From NCBI GenBank assembly GCA_910578995.1, contig CAJTSY010000031.1, forward strand, positions 1 to 31,973: a DNA stretch of 31,973 nt, given 5' to 3'. The DNA comes from an uncultured Acetatifactor sp. (lineage in GTDB: Bacteria; Bacillota; Clostridia; Lachnospirales; Lachnospiraceae). How positions within the stretch are numbered: position 1 is the stretch's first letter; each line of letters opens with the position of its first letter. This document shows, piece after piece, positions 24,861 to 31,973 of the stretch. The notes under the pieces were generated by a model, which was given only the letters and a program-made list of their open reading frames with translations, was not told the origin of the DNA and searched no databases. The position numbers were made by a program, and so were the translations under genes.

Positions 24861-24951
24861 TTTCCCTGCCGCCTTTTTCCTGCTCCCCTCTGCCTTTCCC
24901 TGCCGTCTTTTCCTGCTTTCCTCTGCCTTCCTGCCGCCCTCTGCCTTTCCC
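24861..24951. repeat. Degenerate 33/34-bp tandem repeat between pump and TetR genes
   Basis: Units at 24861-24894 (34 bases), 24895-24927 (33) and a shortened unit at 24928-24945, with a more diverged copy before the first. One strand is almost purely pyrimidine. All lie within the 252-base gap between the pump stop and the TetR start. A Lys/Arg-rich frame crosses the repeats on the minus strand but has no ribosome binding site at its start. Confidence 0.7.
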
Positions 24952-24985
24952 ACAGTTCAAGGCAGATATTCCCTCCAGGGCTCGG

Positions 24986-27900
24986 CTATACCGTTACGTT
25001 TCCGGCCGTTTTCTTTTCCCGGATAAAGATATCATATATACACGGGATTACAATCAATGTCAGCAGGGTGCCGTAGGTAAGCCCGCCGATGGTCACCACC
25101 GCCATGGGCTTTGCCATCTCAGCCCCCATGTCATTGCTGAACACCATGGTGGACAGGGCCAGGATGGTGGTCAGGGCCGTCATCAGCACAGGCCGCAGCC
25201 TGGTCCGGCCTGCAGTGAGGATGGCCTGCCGTTTCTCCATTCCGCCCTCCCGCAGCTGGTTCATATAGTCAATGATCACGATACCGTTATTTACAATGAT
25301 GCCCGCCAGCATGACAAAGCCGATCATGGCGATGACGCTTACCTCGCTTCCGCTGAAATACAGTCCCAGGAAGCCGCCCGTAAAGGCCAGTGGAATGGTA
25401 AACATGATGATAAAGGGTGACAGCAGGGACTGGAACTGGGCCACCATGATCAGGTACATGAAGAGCACCGCAAGTACAAGCATCAGCATGATCTGCTCCA
25501 TGGCATCCACAATCATCTCGTTCTCACCGGAAAACTCCAGCCTGTACCCGGAGGGCAGTTCATACCCTGCCAGTTTCTGCTCCACCTCCGTGGAGACAAG
25601 GCCCACATTGTACCCTTCCGCAATGGAAGCCGACACAGCCACATACCTGGTCTGGTCCGCCCGGTTTATGGAGTGCAGCGCCTCTGTGGTCTCAAACTCC
25701 GCGATCTCCTCCAGGGAAATATTCACCTTCTCCCCTTCTTCCCCGGTTCCCTCCAGTTCCAGATCTTTCACCAGTTCCCTGGTCAGCTCGATATCACTGC
25801 CGTTCATCACATAGACATTGTAATCCCTGTCCGCAGTCACCAGGGTGGTGGCGCTTCCCGCCTCGGCCAGTCTGGCATAGAGCTGAGCGTATACCTGTGC
25901 AACCGTCAGGCCATACTTCACCGCCTCATCCCTGTCCACAATGATCCGCAGCTCCTCGTCCGCATCCTCCAGGCCGTCGCTGACTTCAGCCGTGCCCTCC
26001 ACGCTCTCTATAATGGCGGCCACTTCCTCCGCAATGCGGCGCAGGGTATCCAGTTCCCGTCCCCGCACCTGGATGGAAATCCCGCTTCCGCCCATGGCGC
26101 TCATATCCATACTGGAAGTGTCAATGGTAATCTCCGCCTCCAGGCCTTCCGTCTTCTCCCGGATAATCTGCGCGATCTCCTCATTGCTTATGGATTTGTC
26201 TTCCTTTGTGACCACATACACCGTAGCGGAATTGGTACTGCCGCCCCCGCCCCCGCCCCCCAGAAGGGACATATTGGAGCTGCTGGACATTGCCCCCACA
26301 TTCTGCACGTCCTCTATGGATAGAATCTCCTCCACCACCCTGTTGGTCACTTCCCCGGTCTCCCGCAGTGTGGCATCCTCCGCCAGCTTTACATTTACTG
26401 TCAACTGTGTGGAATCCATGTCCGACATAAATGCCGTTCCGTTGGTAAACGCCAGGGCAATACTGACCACCAACAGGACAAGCACAAGGATGACCACCAG
26501 GGGCTTTACCTTCAGGGAAAGAACCAACAGCTTCTCATATGCACCGGCCATGGCACCAAAGACCCTGCTTTCCTTCTGCCCCTTTGCCTGCCCCAGTATC
26601 TTCGAGGACATGGCCGGCACCACGGTCAGGGCTATGACCAGGCTGGCCAGCAGGGAATAGGCAATGGTCAGCCCCATATCAACGAAGAGCTGTCTGGTGA
26701 TCCCCTCCGTGAACACGATAGGCAGGAATACGCACACGGTAGTCAGAGTGGACGCCATGATGGCCCCGGCCACTTCGCCGGCTCCGGCCATGGCGGCATC
26801 TTTTACAGAATACCCCTCCCCCCTGAGCCGGTAAATATTTTCGATGACCACAATGGAATTGTCCACCAACATGCCTATGCCCAGGGCCAGTCCGGAAAGG
26901 GAAATGATATTCAGCGTCACTCCGCTGAAATACATACACACGATGGCAGTCACCAGACTCACCGGAATGGAAAACGCAACCACAATGGTGGGCCGCAGGT
27001 CCTTCAGGAAGATCAGAAGGATCAGGATGGCCAGAACCGCGCCGAACAGAATATTATCGATAATGGAATCCATCACCAGGTCAATGTAAATTCCCTGGTC
27101 CATCAGCGTGATCAGGGACAGGTCCCCGTTCTCTTCCATCATTTCCCCAAAGCGGGCCCCCAACAGATCCGATACTTCTCCGGTGGAATATCCCGTCTGC
27201 TTCTGAATGGTCAGCATGATCCCGGCGCTGCCGTCCACATTGGCATATATTTCCTCCGAATTGTCCGTGTAAAAGACATCTGCCACATCACCCAGGGTAA
27301 TCACAGGCACCCCTTCCATATGCATATCCATCAGGGGCAGAGCCTGCAGTTCCTCCACAGTGGAAGGCTTGTCACCCACACGGACCATGTAGCTGATCCC
27401 CTCCTCCGTCACATAGCCCGCAGGCATGGAAAAGTTCTGGGCGGTGAGCAGATTTTTGATGGTGTCCACACTCAGAATCTTGCTCATGTCCGCCTGCTCA
27501 TAAGCAGATTCCTTTGCCTCGGCCAGCTGCTTCTCCCCCTCTTCCAACTGCTCCTGGGCTTCCCGCAGCTGCTCTTCCCCGCTCTCAATCTGCTCCAGGG
27601 CAGAATCCAGCTGACTTTCCACCATCTTCATCTGGTAATCTCCCATGGCGATCTGGGAACTGGCCTCCGCGAACCCAAGGGCGGCCTCCAACTGGCCTTT
27701 TTCCACTTCCACCAGGCCTGAATTTACCATGGAGAGCTGTTCCTCAAGGGTGGCAAGCGTCTGGTTTGCCATGGACTCGTATGCCTCCAGGCCCATGCCT
27801 CCGGTGATGGAATTCAGGGCGTTCTCCAGGTTCTCTCTCTGGGCCACGATCTGGTTGGAACCCCCCTGTGACATCAGCGTCAGAACTGCCGCCACGGAGA

Positions 27901-29065
27901 CAAAATTATTGCAGTCTCCCCAGTCTGTGGTCTCCAACTGCAGGATCAGTTCGTCCAGCTGGGCATCCGCCCCCTTCATCTGGGCGATGATCTCGCTCCC
28001 CAGATAAGCTGCCTTCAGGTCCGCTATCTCCTGGCGGAGCCTCGCCTCCTCCTCCGGATTGGGATTCTCCCCATAAATGCTCTCATACAGCGCCTGGTAC
28101 GCCCGCAGATACCTCTCCGGCGCACTGATCAGAATATCCGTCAGGGCATTGATCTGGGCGATTCCCTCGCTGAGCTGTTTTGCCGTGGCCAGGTTGGTGG
28201 TCAGGTTCATCTTGGCCGCTTCCAGATCCGCCTTCGCGGTCAGAAGATCCTTCTTTGTCTCCGCCAGGGTCTGGGAAGCCTCATCCTTCTTCTGGTTAAG
28301 TTCCGCCTTGCCGTTCTCCAGTTCCGCCTTGCCGCTGTTTAATTCCTTGCGTCCCTTCGCAATCTCCTTTTTGCCGTCCTCCAGTTCAGCCCTGCCGTCC
28401 TCCAGGGCCTTGCGTCCATCCTCCAGTTCTTCCTCAGCATCCTTCATCTTGTCGTCGATGGATGCAAACACCTTCTCATTCACCGCATCCACCTTATCCT
28501 GTCGGATGATCACGTTCACGCTCTCCTCCAGCAGACCGGTGGCGCTGACGCTGGCCACGCCCTCAATGCTCTCCAGTTCGGGCATAACGGATTCCTGTAC
28601 ATATGTACTGATCTGCGCGTTATCCATGCCCTCCACGCCCACCGCGGCGATCATAATGGGCAGCATATCCGGATTCAGTTTCATAATAATGGGATTGCCT
28701 ATGGATTCGTCCCAGTAACTCTTAATCTGGTCCAGACTCTCCCGGATTTCCAGGGAAACCGCATTCATGTCCGCAGTCTGGGCGAATTCCAGAATGACCA
28801 TGGAATAGTTCTCATTTGACACGGAACTGATACTCTCGATATTGCTCACCGTGGCCATGGATGCCTCCACCGGCTGCGTCACCGCCATCTCCACGGTCTC
28901 GGGGCTGGCCCCCGGGTAGGTGGTCATGACGATTACATAGGGAAGACTGATGTTCGGCAGCAGATCCGCCGTCATCCTGGTAAAAGACACCACCCCCAGA
29001 ATGATCGCAAGAACTACGCCCACCAGCACCGTATAGGGCTTTTTAACACTAAACTTTGATATCAT
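24986..29065 (-). CDS. RND-family efflux permease (HAE1-like) with a coiled-coil insertion
   Basis: 1359 residues, about 300 longer than AcrB or B. subtilis SwrC. The two RND halves are intact: N-terminal segment and FTRMTADLLPNISLPYVIV, the membrane block at about 660-860 including GLALGIGMLVDNSIVVIENI, and the second block at about 1190-1345 including GFVMLAGIIVNNGIVIIDY. Residues about 200-530 are an insertion in the first extracytoplasmic loop. It begins with heptads (LEDGRKA, LEDGRAE and similar, 211-260) and ends with another helical stretch (480-520). The insertion falls near the AcrB docking subdomain. Asp735 is kept but the second Asp is Asn736, and the AcrB Lys940 position is Asn1260, as I recall for Gram-positive relatives. 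A Gly7 run is at 936-942. There is no adaptor or outer-membrane channel gene nearby. AGGAGG supports the start. Confidence 0.92.
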   Translation of the reverse strand: MISKFSVKKPYTVLVGVVLAIILGVVSFTRMTADLLPNISLPYVIVMTTYPGASPETVEMAVTQPVEASMATVSNIESISSVSNENYSMVILEFAQTADMNAVSLEIRESLDQIKSYWDESIGNPIIMKLNPDMLPIMIAAVGVEGMDNAQISTYVQESVMPELESIEGVASVSATGLLEESVNVIIRQDKVDAVNEKVFASIDDKMKDAEEELEDGRKALEDGRAELEDGKKEIAKGRKELNSGKAELENGKAELNQKKDEASQTLAETKKDLLTAKADLEAAKMNLTTNLATAKQLSEGIAQINALTDILISAPERYLRAYQALYESIYGENPNPEEEARLRQEIADLKAAYLGSEIIAQMKGADAQLDELILQLETTDWGDCNNFVSVAAVLTLMSQGGSNQIVAQRENLENALNSITGGMGLEAYESMANQTLATLEEQLSMVNSGLVEVEKGQLEAALGFAEASSQIAMGDYQMKMVESQLDSALEQIESGEEQLREAQEQLEEGEKQLAEAKESAYEQADMSKILSVDTIKNLLTAQNFSMPAGYVTEEGISYMVRVGDKPSTVEELQALPLMDMHMEGVPVITLGDVADVFYTDNSEEIYANVDGSAGIMLTIQKQTGYSTGEVSDLLGARFGEMMEENGDLSLITLMDQGIYIDLVMDSIIDNILFGAVLAILILLIFLKDLRPTIVVAFSIPVSLVTAIVCMYFSGVTLNIISLSGLALGIGMLVDNSIVVIENIYRLRGEGYSVKDAAMAGAGEVAGAIMASTLTTVCVFLPIVFTEGITRQLFVDMGLTIAYSLLASLVIALTVVPAMSSKILGQAKGQKESRVFGAMAGAYEKLLVLSLKVKPLVVILVLVLLVVSIALAFTNGTAFMSDMDSTQLTVNVKLAEDATLRETGEVTNRVVEEILSIEDVQNVGAMSSSSNMSLLGGGGGGGSTNSATVYVVTKEDKSISNEEIAQIIREKTEGLEAEITIDTSSMDMSAMGGSGISIQVRGRELDTLRRIAEEVAAIIESVEGTAEVSDGLEDADEELRIIVDRDEAVKYGLTVAQVYAQLYARLAEAGSATTLVTADRDYNVYVMNGSDIELTRELVKDLELEGTGEEGEKVNISLEEIAEFETTEALHSINRADQTRYVAVSASIAEGYNVGLVSTEVEQKLAGYELPSGYRLEFSGENEMIVDAMEQIMLMLVLAVLFMYLIMVAQFQSLLSPFIIMFTIPLAFTGGFLGLYFSGSEVSVIAMIGFVMLAGIIVNNGIVIIDYMNQLREGGMEKRQAILTAGRTRLRPVLMTALTTILALSTMVFSNDMGAEMAKPMAVVTIGGLTYGTLLTLIVIPCIYDIFIREKKTAGNVTV

Positions 29066-29086
29066 CTCTGCTGCTCCTCCTGCCGT

Positions 29087-29102
29087 CCGACCAGTCAGTC
29101 GG
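29087..29102. promoter_or_regulatory. Putative TetR operator
   Basis: A 16-bp palindrome, CCGAC-N6-GTCGG, beginning 14 bases downstream of the -10 element, so about +7 to +22 of the expected transcript. The size and placement suit a TetR dimer that blocks elongation or initiation. The cognate protein is probably the TetR regulator encoded after the pump. Confidence 0.6.
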
Positions 29103-29115
29103 TTTTACCTCGTTG

Positions 29116-29144
29116 ATTATATTCCTGTGTCCGCCCTGTGTCAA
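29116..29144 (-). promoter_or_regulatory. Perfect-consensus sigma-A promoter for the RND pump
   Basis: On the minus strand TTGACA (29139-29144) and TATAAT (29116-29121) are exactly 17 bases apart, the ideal sigma-A sequence. A promoter this strong on an efflux pump implies tight repression. It lies 63 bases after the sigH stop codon; I saw no clear terminator between them. Confidence 0.9.
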
Positions 29145-29207
29145 TATACGGATTCTTTCCCTTTTCTAAAAAAAATCTAAAATAGGCAGAAAGCGGTCTC
29201 TCCACAC

Positions 29208-29825
29208 TCACAGCATCCTGCGTATCTTCGCTTTCAGCCGCTGCAGCGCATTGTCCGTGGATTTCTCATCCCTGCCAAGAACCCGGGCAATCTGGCTGTA
29301 GCTCATCCCCGTGAGGTACAGATCCAACACTTGCTTCTCAAAATCGCTCAATTCCTCCTCTATCGCCTTCTCCAGGTAAGCCACCCGCTCCTTGTCCAGA
29401 AACATTGCCTCCGGGTTCCGCTCGCTCCTGTCTGCCAGAAGTTCCGCCAGATTCATCCCGTCCCTGTCCTCTCCGGAACCCTCGCCGTACAGGGGCACGT
29501 AGGTATTCAGCGGAAAATGCTTCTGCCTCCTGGAAGCCTGGACGGCGGTATACATCTGTCGGTTGATGCACAGCTCCGCAAAGGTGCTGAAGCTGGCATC
29601 CCTTCCCATATCGTAATCCCTGACCGCCTTAAACAGGCCGATCATGCCCTCCTGGATGAGATCCTCGTTGTCCGCCCCCAGTATAAACATGGACTTAGCC
29701 TTGCTGCGAACCAGGTTCTTGTATTTATCGCAGATGTAATCCATGACGGCAGTCTCTCCCCGGCGGAGACGGTCAATCAGTTCATCGTCATTGTATTGTC
29801 TGTAATTCGAATATCTGTCTGCCAT
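29208..29825 (-). CDS. sigH: RNA polymerase sporulation sigma factor SigH
   Basis: Sigma-70 family factor for the transition to sporulation (Spo0H). 206 residues. Region 2 includes DYICDKYKNLVRSKAKSMF, ADNEDLIQEGMIGLFKAV and FSTFAELCINRQMYTAVQ; region 4 ends in SYSQIARVLGRDEKSTDNAL. Placement after cysS-mrnC-rlmB is the standard Firmicute location and settles the identity. The start at 29825 (MADRYSNYRQ) has AAAGGGG just upstream; an in-frame GTG four codons earlier is possible. A three-copy tandem repeat lies 33 bases upstream. The presence of this gene suggests the host makes spores or descends from spore formers. Confidence 0.93.
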   Translation of the reverse strand: MADRYSNYRQYNDDELIDRLRRGETAVMDYICDKYKNLVRSKAKSMFILGADNEDLIQEGMIGLFKAVRDYDMGRDASFSTFAELCINRQMYTAVQASRRQKHFPLNTYVPLYGEGSGEDRDGMNLAELLADRSERNPEAMFLDKERVAYLEKAIEEELSDFEKQVLDLYLTGMSYSQIARVLGRDEKSTDNALQRLKAKIRRML

Positions 29826-29857
29826 GTCCCCTTTCACTTTCCGCCCTGCGGGTTCTC

Positions 29858-29899
29858 TCCAGTCTCTCAAATGACTTCTCTCAGATGTCTTCTCTCAAA
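29858..29899. repeat. Three tandem 14-bp repeats upstream of sigH
   Basis: Units at 29858-29871, 29872-29885 and 29886-29899; on the minus strand each is TYTGAGAGA followed by variable bases. They fill much of the 97-base gap between rlmB and sigH. No clear promoter was seen in this gap, so the repeats may lie in the sigH leader or in a control site. Confidence 0.75.
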
Positions 29900-29922
29900 T
29901 ATCATTGACATCCGCATATCCG

Positions 29923-30882
29923 TCAGCCCAGGCGCTGCCGCACGATTTCATAGGCCAGTACCCCCGCGGCAACGGAGGCGTTCAGGGAATCGATATTCCC
30001 TTTCATGGGGATCGCCGCGGACATATCGCACTTCTCCTTCACCAGCCTGCCCACACCTTCCCCCTCGCTGCCGATTACCAATCCCACAGGGCCCTTCATG
30101 TCAAGCTCATACATGGGAGTCCCGTCCATATCTGCGCAGACGAACCACAGTCCTTCCCTTTTCAGATCCTCGATGGTCTTGGCCAGGTTGGTGACTTTCG
30201 CAACCGGGGTATAGTTCAGAGCCCCGGCGGAAGTCCTGGCCACGGTGGCCGTCAGCCCCACTGCCCGGTTCTTCGGTATAATGACTCCGTGGGCTCCCGC
30301 CAGGTTTGCGGTACGGATGATGGCCCCCAGGTTGTGGGGATCCTCAATATTGTCAAGCAGGATGAGGAAGGGCGGTTCCTGTTTCTCCCTGGCCGCCTGC
30401 AGAATGTCCTCCACGGACGCGTACTCATAGGCCGCTGTCACCGCGATAACGCCCTGATGCCTTCCCGTCTCCGACAGTTGGTCCAGGCGCTCCTTTTCCA
30501 CGTATTTGATCATGGCAGAATGTTTCTGGGCCTCCCGCTTAATGGACAGAACCGGGCCGTCATGGCAGCCGTCCAGGATATAGAGCCTGTCCACCGGCCT
30601 TCCTGCCCGAAAGGCTTCCATGACTGCGTTGCGTCCCTCTATGACGGATGCATTCCCGATTTCTTCTACTTCAGCCGCCGCATTTGACGCTTCCCGGAAT
30701 CCGGCTTTTTCCCCTGCCTTCATTCCCGTGTTTCCCCCGGAATTCCTTTCGGGCCTTTCCCCTGCTCCGGGCCTTTTCCCCGGCTTATATCCTGTTCCAA
30801 AACCGGACTTTTTCCCGCCTTGTGCTGTCGTTTTTCCGGAAACCCTTCTCCCGTTCCCGCCCCTGCTTTCCCTGTACGCCAT
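29923..30882 (-). CDS. rlmB: 23S rRNA (guanosine-2'-O)-methyltransferase RlmB
   Basis: SpoU-family (SPOUT) methyltransferase that modifies G2251 (E. coli numbering) of 23S rRNA in the ribosomal P site. 319 residues. SAM-binding knot motifs are LDNIEDPHNLGAIIRTA, VIGSEGEGVGRLV and IPMKGNIDSLNASVAAGVL. The substrate-binding L30e-like part starts near residue 79 (SVIEGRNAVMEAF). Residues 1-75 are an added basic, Gly/Lys/Arg-rich tail that is longer than usual and probably disordered. The start has AAAGGA about ten bases upstream. It lies 89 bases after mrnC and is probably co-transcribed with cysS and mrnC. Confidence 0.95.
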   Translation of the reverse strand: MAYRESRGGNGRRVSGKTTAQGGKKSGFGTGYKPGKRPGAGERPERNSGGNTGMKAGEKAGFREASNAAAEVEEIGNASVIEGRNAVMEAFRAGRPVDRLYILDGCHDGPVLSIKREAQKHSAMIKYVEKERLDQLSETGRHQGVIAVTAAYEYASVEDILQAAREKQEPPFLILLDNIEDPHNLGAIIRTANLAGAHGVIIPKNRAVGLTATVARTSAGALNYTPVAKVTNLAKTIEDLKREGLWFVCADMDGTPMYELDMKGPVGLVIGSEGEGVGRLVKEKCDMSAAIPMKGNIDSLNASVAAGVLAYEIVRQRLG

Positions 30883-30971
30883 ATTTCATTCTTCCTTTCA
30901 TTTTGTAAATCGTCCTGCCGAGAATGACCGGACTGCATTGATCGTTATTTTATCATCCACCAGGACTCCCG

Positions 30972-31502
30972 TCACGTTCGTATCTCCATACCTGCCAGGA
31001 GGATTCCCTTCCTCACCAGCTCCAGGGCACGCTCCATATTGTCTGTCAGGTACAGGTAACCCAGTACCGCCTCAAAACCTGTGGCTTTCAGGTAGTCGGA
31101 AACGCTTGCGTTTTTGGCCGTTGTGTGCGGTTTCGAGTTCTTTCCCCTTCGGAAAACCGTCTTTTCCTCTTCGGTCAATTCCCCCTCCAGGGCCTGTACC
31201 ATCCTTGCCTGGGCCGGGGCGCTGACATACTTTACTGTGAGCCGGTGGAGTTCGTTCACGGGGCGGTTGCCCTTTTCCACCACAACCGTGCGGATGATCA
31301 GGTCGTAAACCACATCTCCGATATAGGCCAGGGTCAGGCCGGAGTAGGAACGGATATCCTGCTTCTTCCCGGGAAAAGCCGCCGATATCATCTTAAGCAG
31401 GCTCCGTCCGCAGCTTCCGCTGCTACTGGCATCTGCCACCTGATCTGTCACCTGATCCGCAGCCTGCCCGCCTGGCAGTTCTTCTCTTACGCCATCTTCC
31501 AC
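30972..31502 (-). CDS. mrnC: Mini-ribonuclease 3
   Basis: Dimeric RNase III-like enzyme without a dsRNA-binding domain; it matures 23S rRNA in Bacillus. 176 residues. The catalytic region has GLTLAYIGDVVYDLIIRT and, further on, YLKATGFEAVLGYLYL, which carry the acidic metal ligands. It starts with GTG at 31502, supported by GGAGG about seven bases upstream and by a 16-base overlap with the end of cysS. Residues 1-37 are an extra N-terminal segment not seen in B. subtilis MrnC; an internal ATG at 31391 would remove it, with a weaker GGAG upstream. Confidence 0.92.
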   Translation of the reverse strand: MEDGVREELPGGQAADQVTDQVADASSSGSCGRSLLKMISAAFPGKKQDIRSYSGLTLAYIGDVVYDLIIRTVVVEKGNRPVNELHRLTVKYVSAPAQARMVQALEGELTEEEKTVFRRGKNSKPHTTAKNASVSDYLKATGFEAVLGYLYLTDNMERALELVRKGILLAGMEIRT

Positions 31503-31973
31503 TTAACGCCCTCCCTGGTATCCTCCAGAATGATCCCCTTTTCCAGAAGTTCAGCCCGGATTTCGTCGGCCCTGGCAAAGTTCTTCTCCTTCTTGGCCGC
31601 CTTTCTCTCCTCTATTTTCTCCAGGATATACTGCTCCATGTCCCCGTCCACCTTCTTCTCCGCTTCCTTTTGTGCATGGGCGGTGGTCAGATCCAGGGAC
31701 AGAACCCTGTCAAAATCTTCTGCCAGGGCATATTTTGTGGCATCCGTCATGTCCTCCTTCAGCATGTCGTAGAGCACTGTCAGCGCCATGGATGTGTTCA
31801 GGTCGTCGCAGAGAGCCTCCTGGAATTTCTGTTTATAGGCGGCAAATTTCTCCCTGTCCACGGAGTTTTTTGCTGCCTCTCCTTCTCCGGATTGTGCCGT
31901 TTCCATGGAACGCCCTATTTCCATGGAACGCCCCACTTCCATTTTCAGGCTGCCGATGCGTTTCACCAGCTTC
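31487..31973 (-). CDS. cysS: Cysteine--tRNA ligase, 3' end only
   Basis: Class I synthetase that charges tRNA-Cys. Only the last 161 codons are inside the window. The helical domain shows FQEALCDDLNTSMALTVLYD, and the C-terminus has KKEKNFARADEIRAEL then GIILEDTREGVKW, both characteristic of CysS. Between the catalytic core, outside the window, and this domain lies a hexapeptide repeat and an acidic linker. Its gene overlaps mrnC by 16 bases, so both are likely translated together. Confidence 0.93.
   Translation of the reverse strand, partial: KLVKRIGSLKMEVGRSMEIGRSMETAQSGEGEAAKNSVDREKFAAYKQKFQEALCDDLNTSMALTVLYDMLKEDMTDATKYALAEDFDRVLSLDLTTAHAQKEAEKKVDGDMEQYILEKIEERKAAKKEKNFARADEIRAELLEKGIILEDTREGVKWKMA
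31901..31943. repeat. 18-bp tandem repeat inside cysS
   Basis: Two copies and a partial third of an 18-base unit containing TTCCATGGAACGCCC. In the cysS frame it encodes MEVGRS, MEIGRS, MET. The repeat length is a multiple of three, so copy changes keep the frame. Confidence 0.8.

Noticed and set aside
24705..24953. Lys/Arg-rich 82-codon frame between pump and TetR
   Set aside because: It starts with a GTG lacking a spaced ribosome binding site, its sequence comes from the DNA repeat, and it overlaps the TetR start.
29145..29207. Terminator after sigH
   Set aside because: A T8 tract is present on the minus strand but no GC-rich stem precedes it, so I do not call one.

Overview
The window looks like chromosomal DNA of a spore-forming, GC-rich member of the Clostridia, most likely Lachnospiraceae. 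The reasons are a sporulation sigma factor gene (sigH) in the Firmicute order cysS-mrnC-rlmB-sigH, a second conserved Firmicute cluster era-yqzL-recO-glyS, strong GGAGG-type ribosome binding sites, consensus sigma-A promoters, a single-chain glycyl-tRNA synthetase and a giant 2-hydroxyacyl-CoA-dehydratase-activase-like protein of the anaerobe type. The genus call is inference. I saw no rRNA, tRNA, CRISPR array, insertion sequence or phage gene. All genes but one lie on the minus strand, and no gene-free stretch exceeds 300 bases.

Region 1 (1-4685): a specialised Hsp70 of the HscC type, cut by the window edge. Upstream of it is a 1010-residue J-like/TPR protein whose J-domain lacks the HPD motif. 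A terminator separates this pair from glyS. Region 2 (4703-13805): a long minus-strand series, read in transcription order: rhomboid/derlin-like membrane protein with a zinc ribbon, sigma-factor-like protein without promoter-reading parts, unknown 146-residue protein, M16C peptidase, era, yqzL-like small gene, recO, lipoprotein, glyS. A promoter stands at the head of the series and a second one lies before the lipoprotein.

Region 3 (13806-18457): a divergent promoter pair and the only plus-strand gene, a 1432-residue fused activase/dehydratase-like protein. It ends at a strong bidirectional terminator shared with the convergent MATE gene. Region 4 (18470-23951): MATE transporter, small coiled-coil protein and SNF2-family helicase; MATE and SNF2 have clear promoters of their own.

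Region 5 (24089-29144): an RND efflux pump with a roughly 330-residue coiled-coil insertion, followed by its probable TetR-family repressor. A perfect-consensus promoter with a palindrome just downstream of the expected transcription start suggests the repressor controls both genes. Region 6 (29208-31973): sigH, rlmB, mrnC and the 3' end of cysS, with a three-copy 14-bp tandem repeat directly upstream of sigH.

The strongest candidates for undescribed biology are the sigma-like protein with its rhomboid-like and unknown neighbours, the HscC/J-like pair lacking HPD, and the self-extended RND pump in what appears to be a Gram-positive cell.
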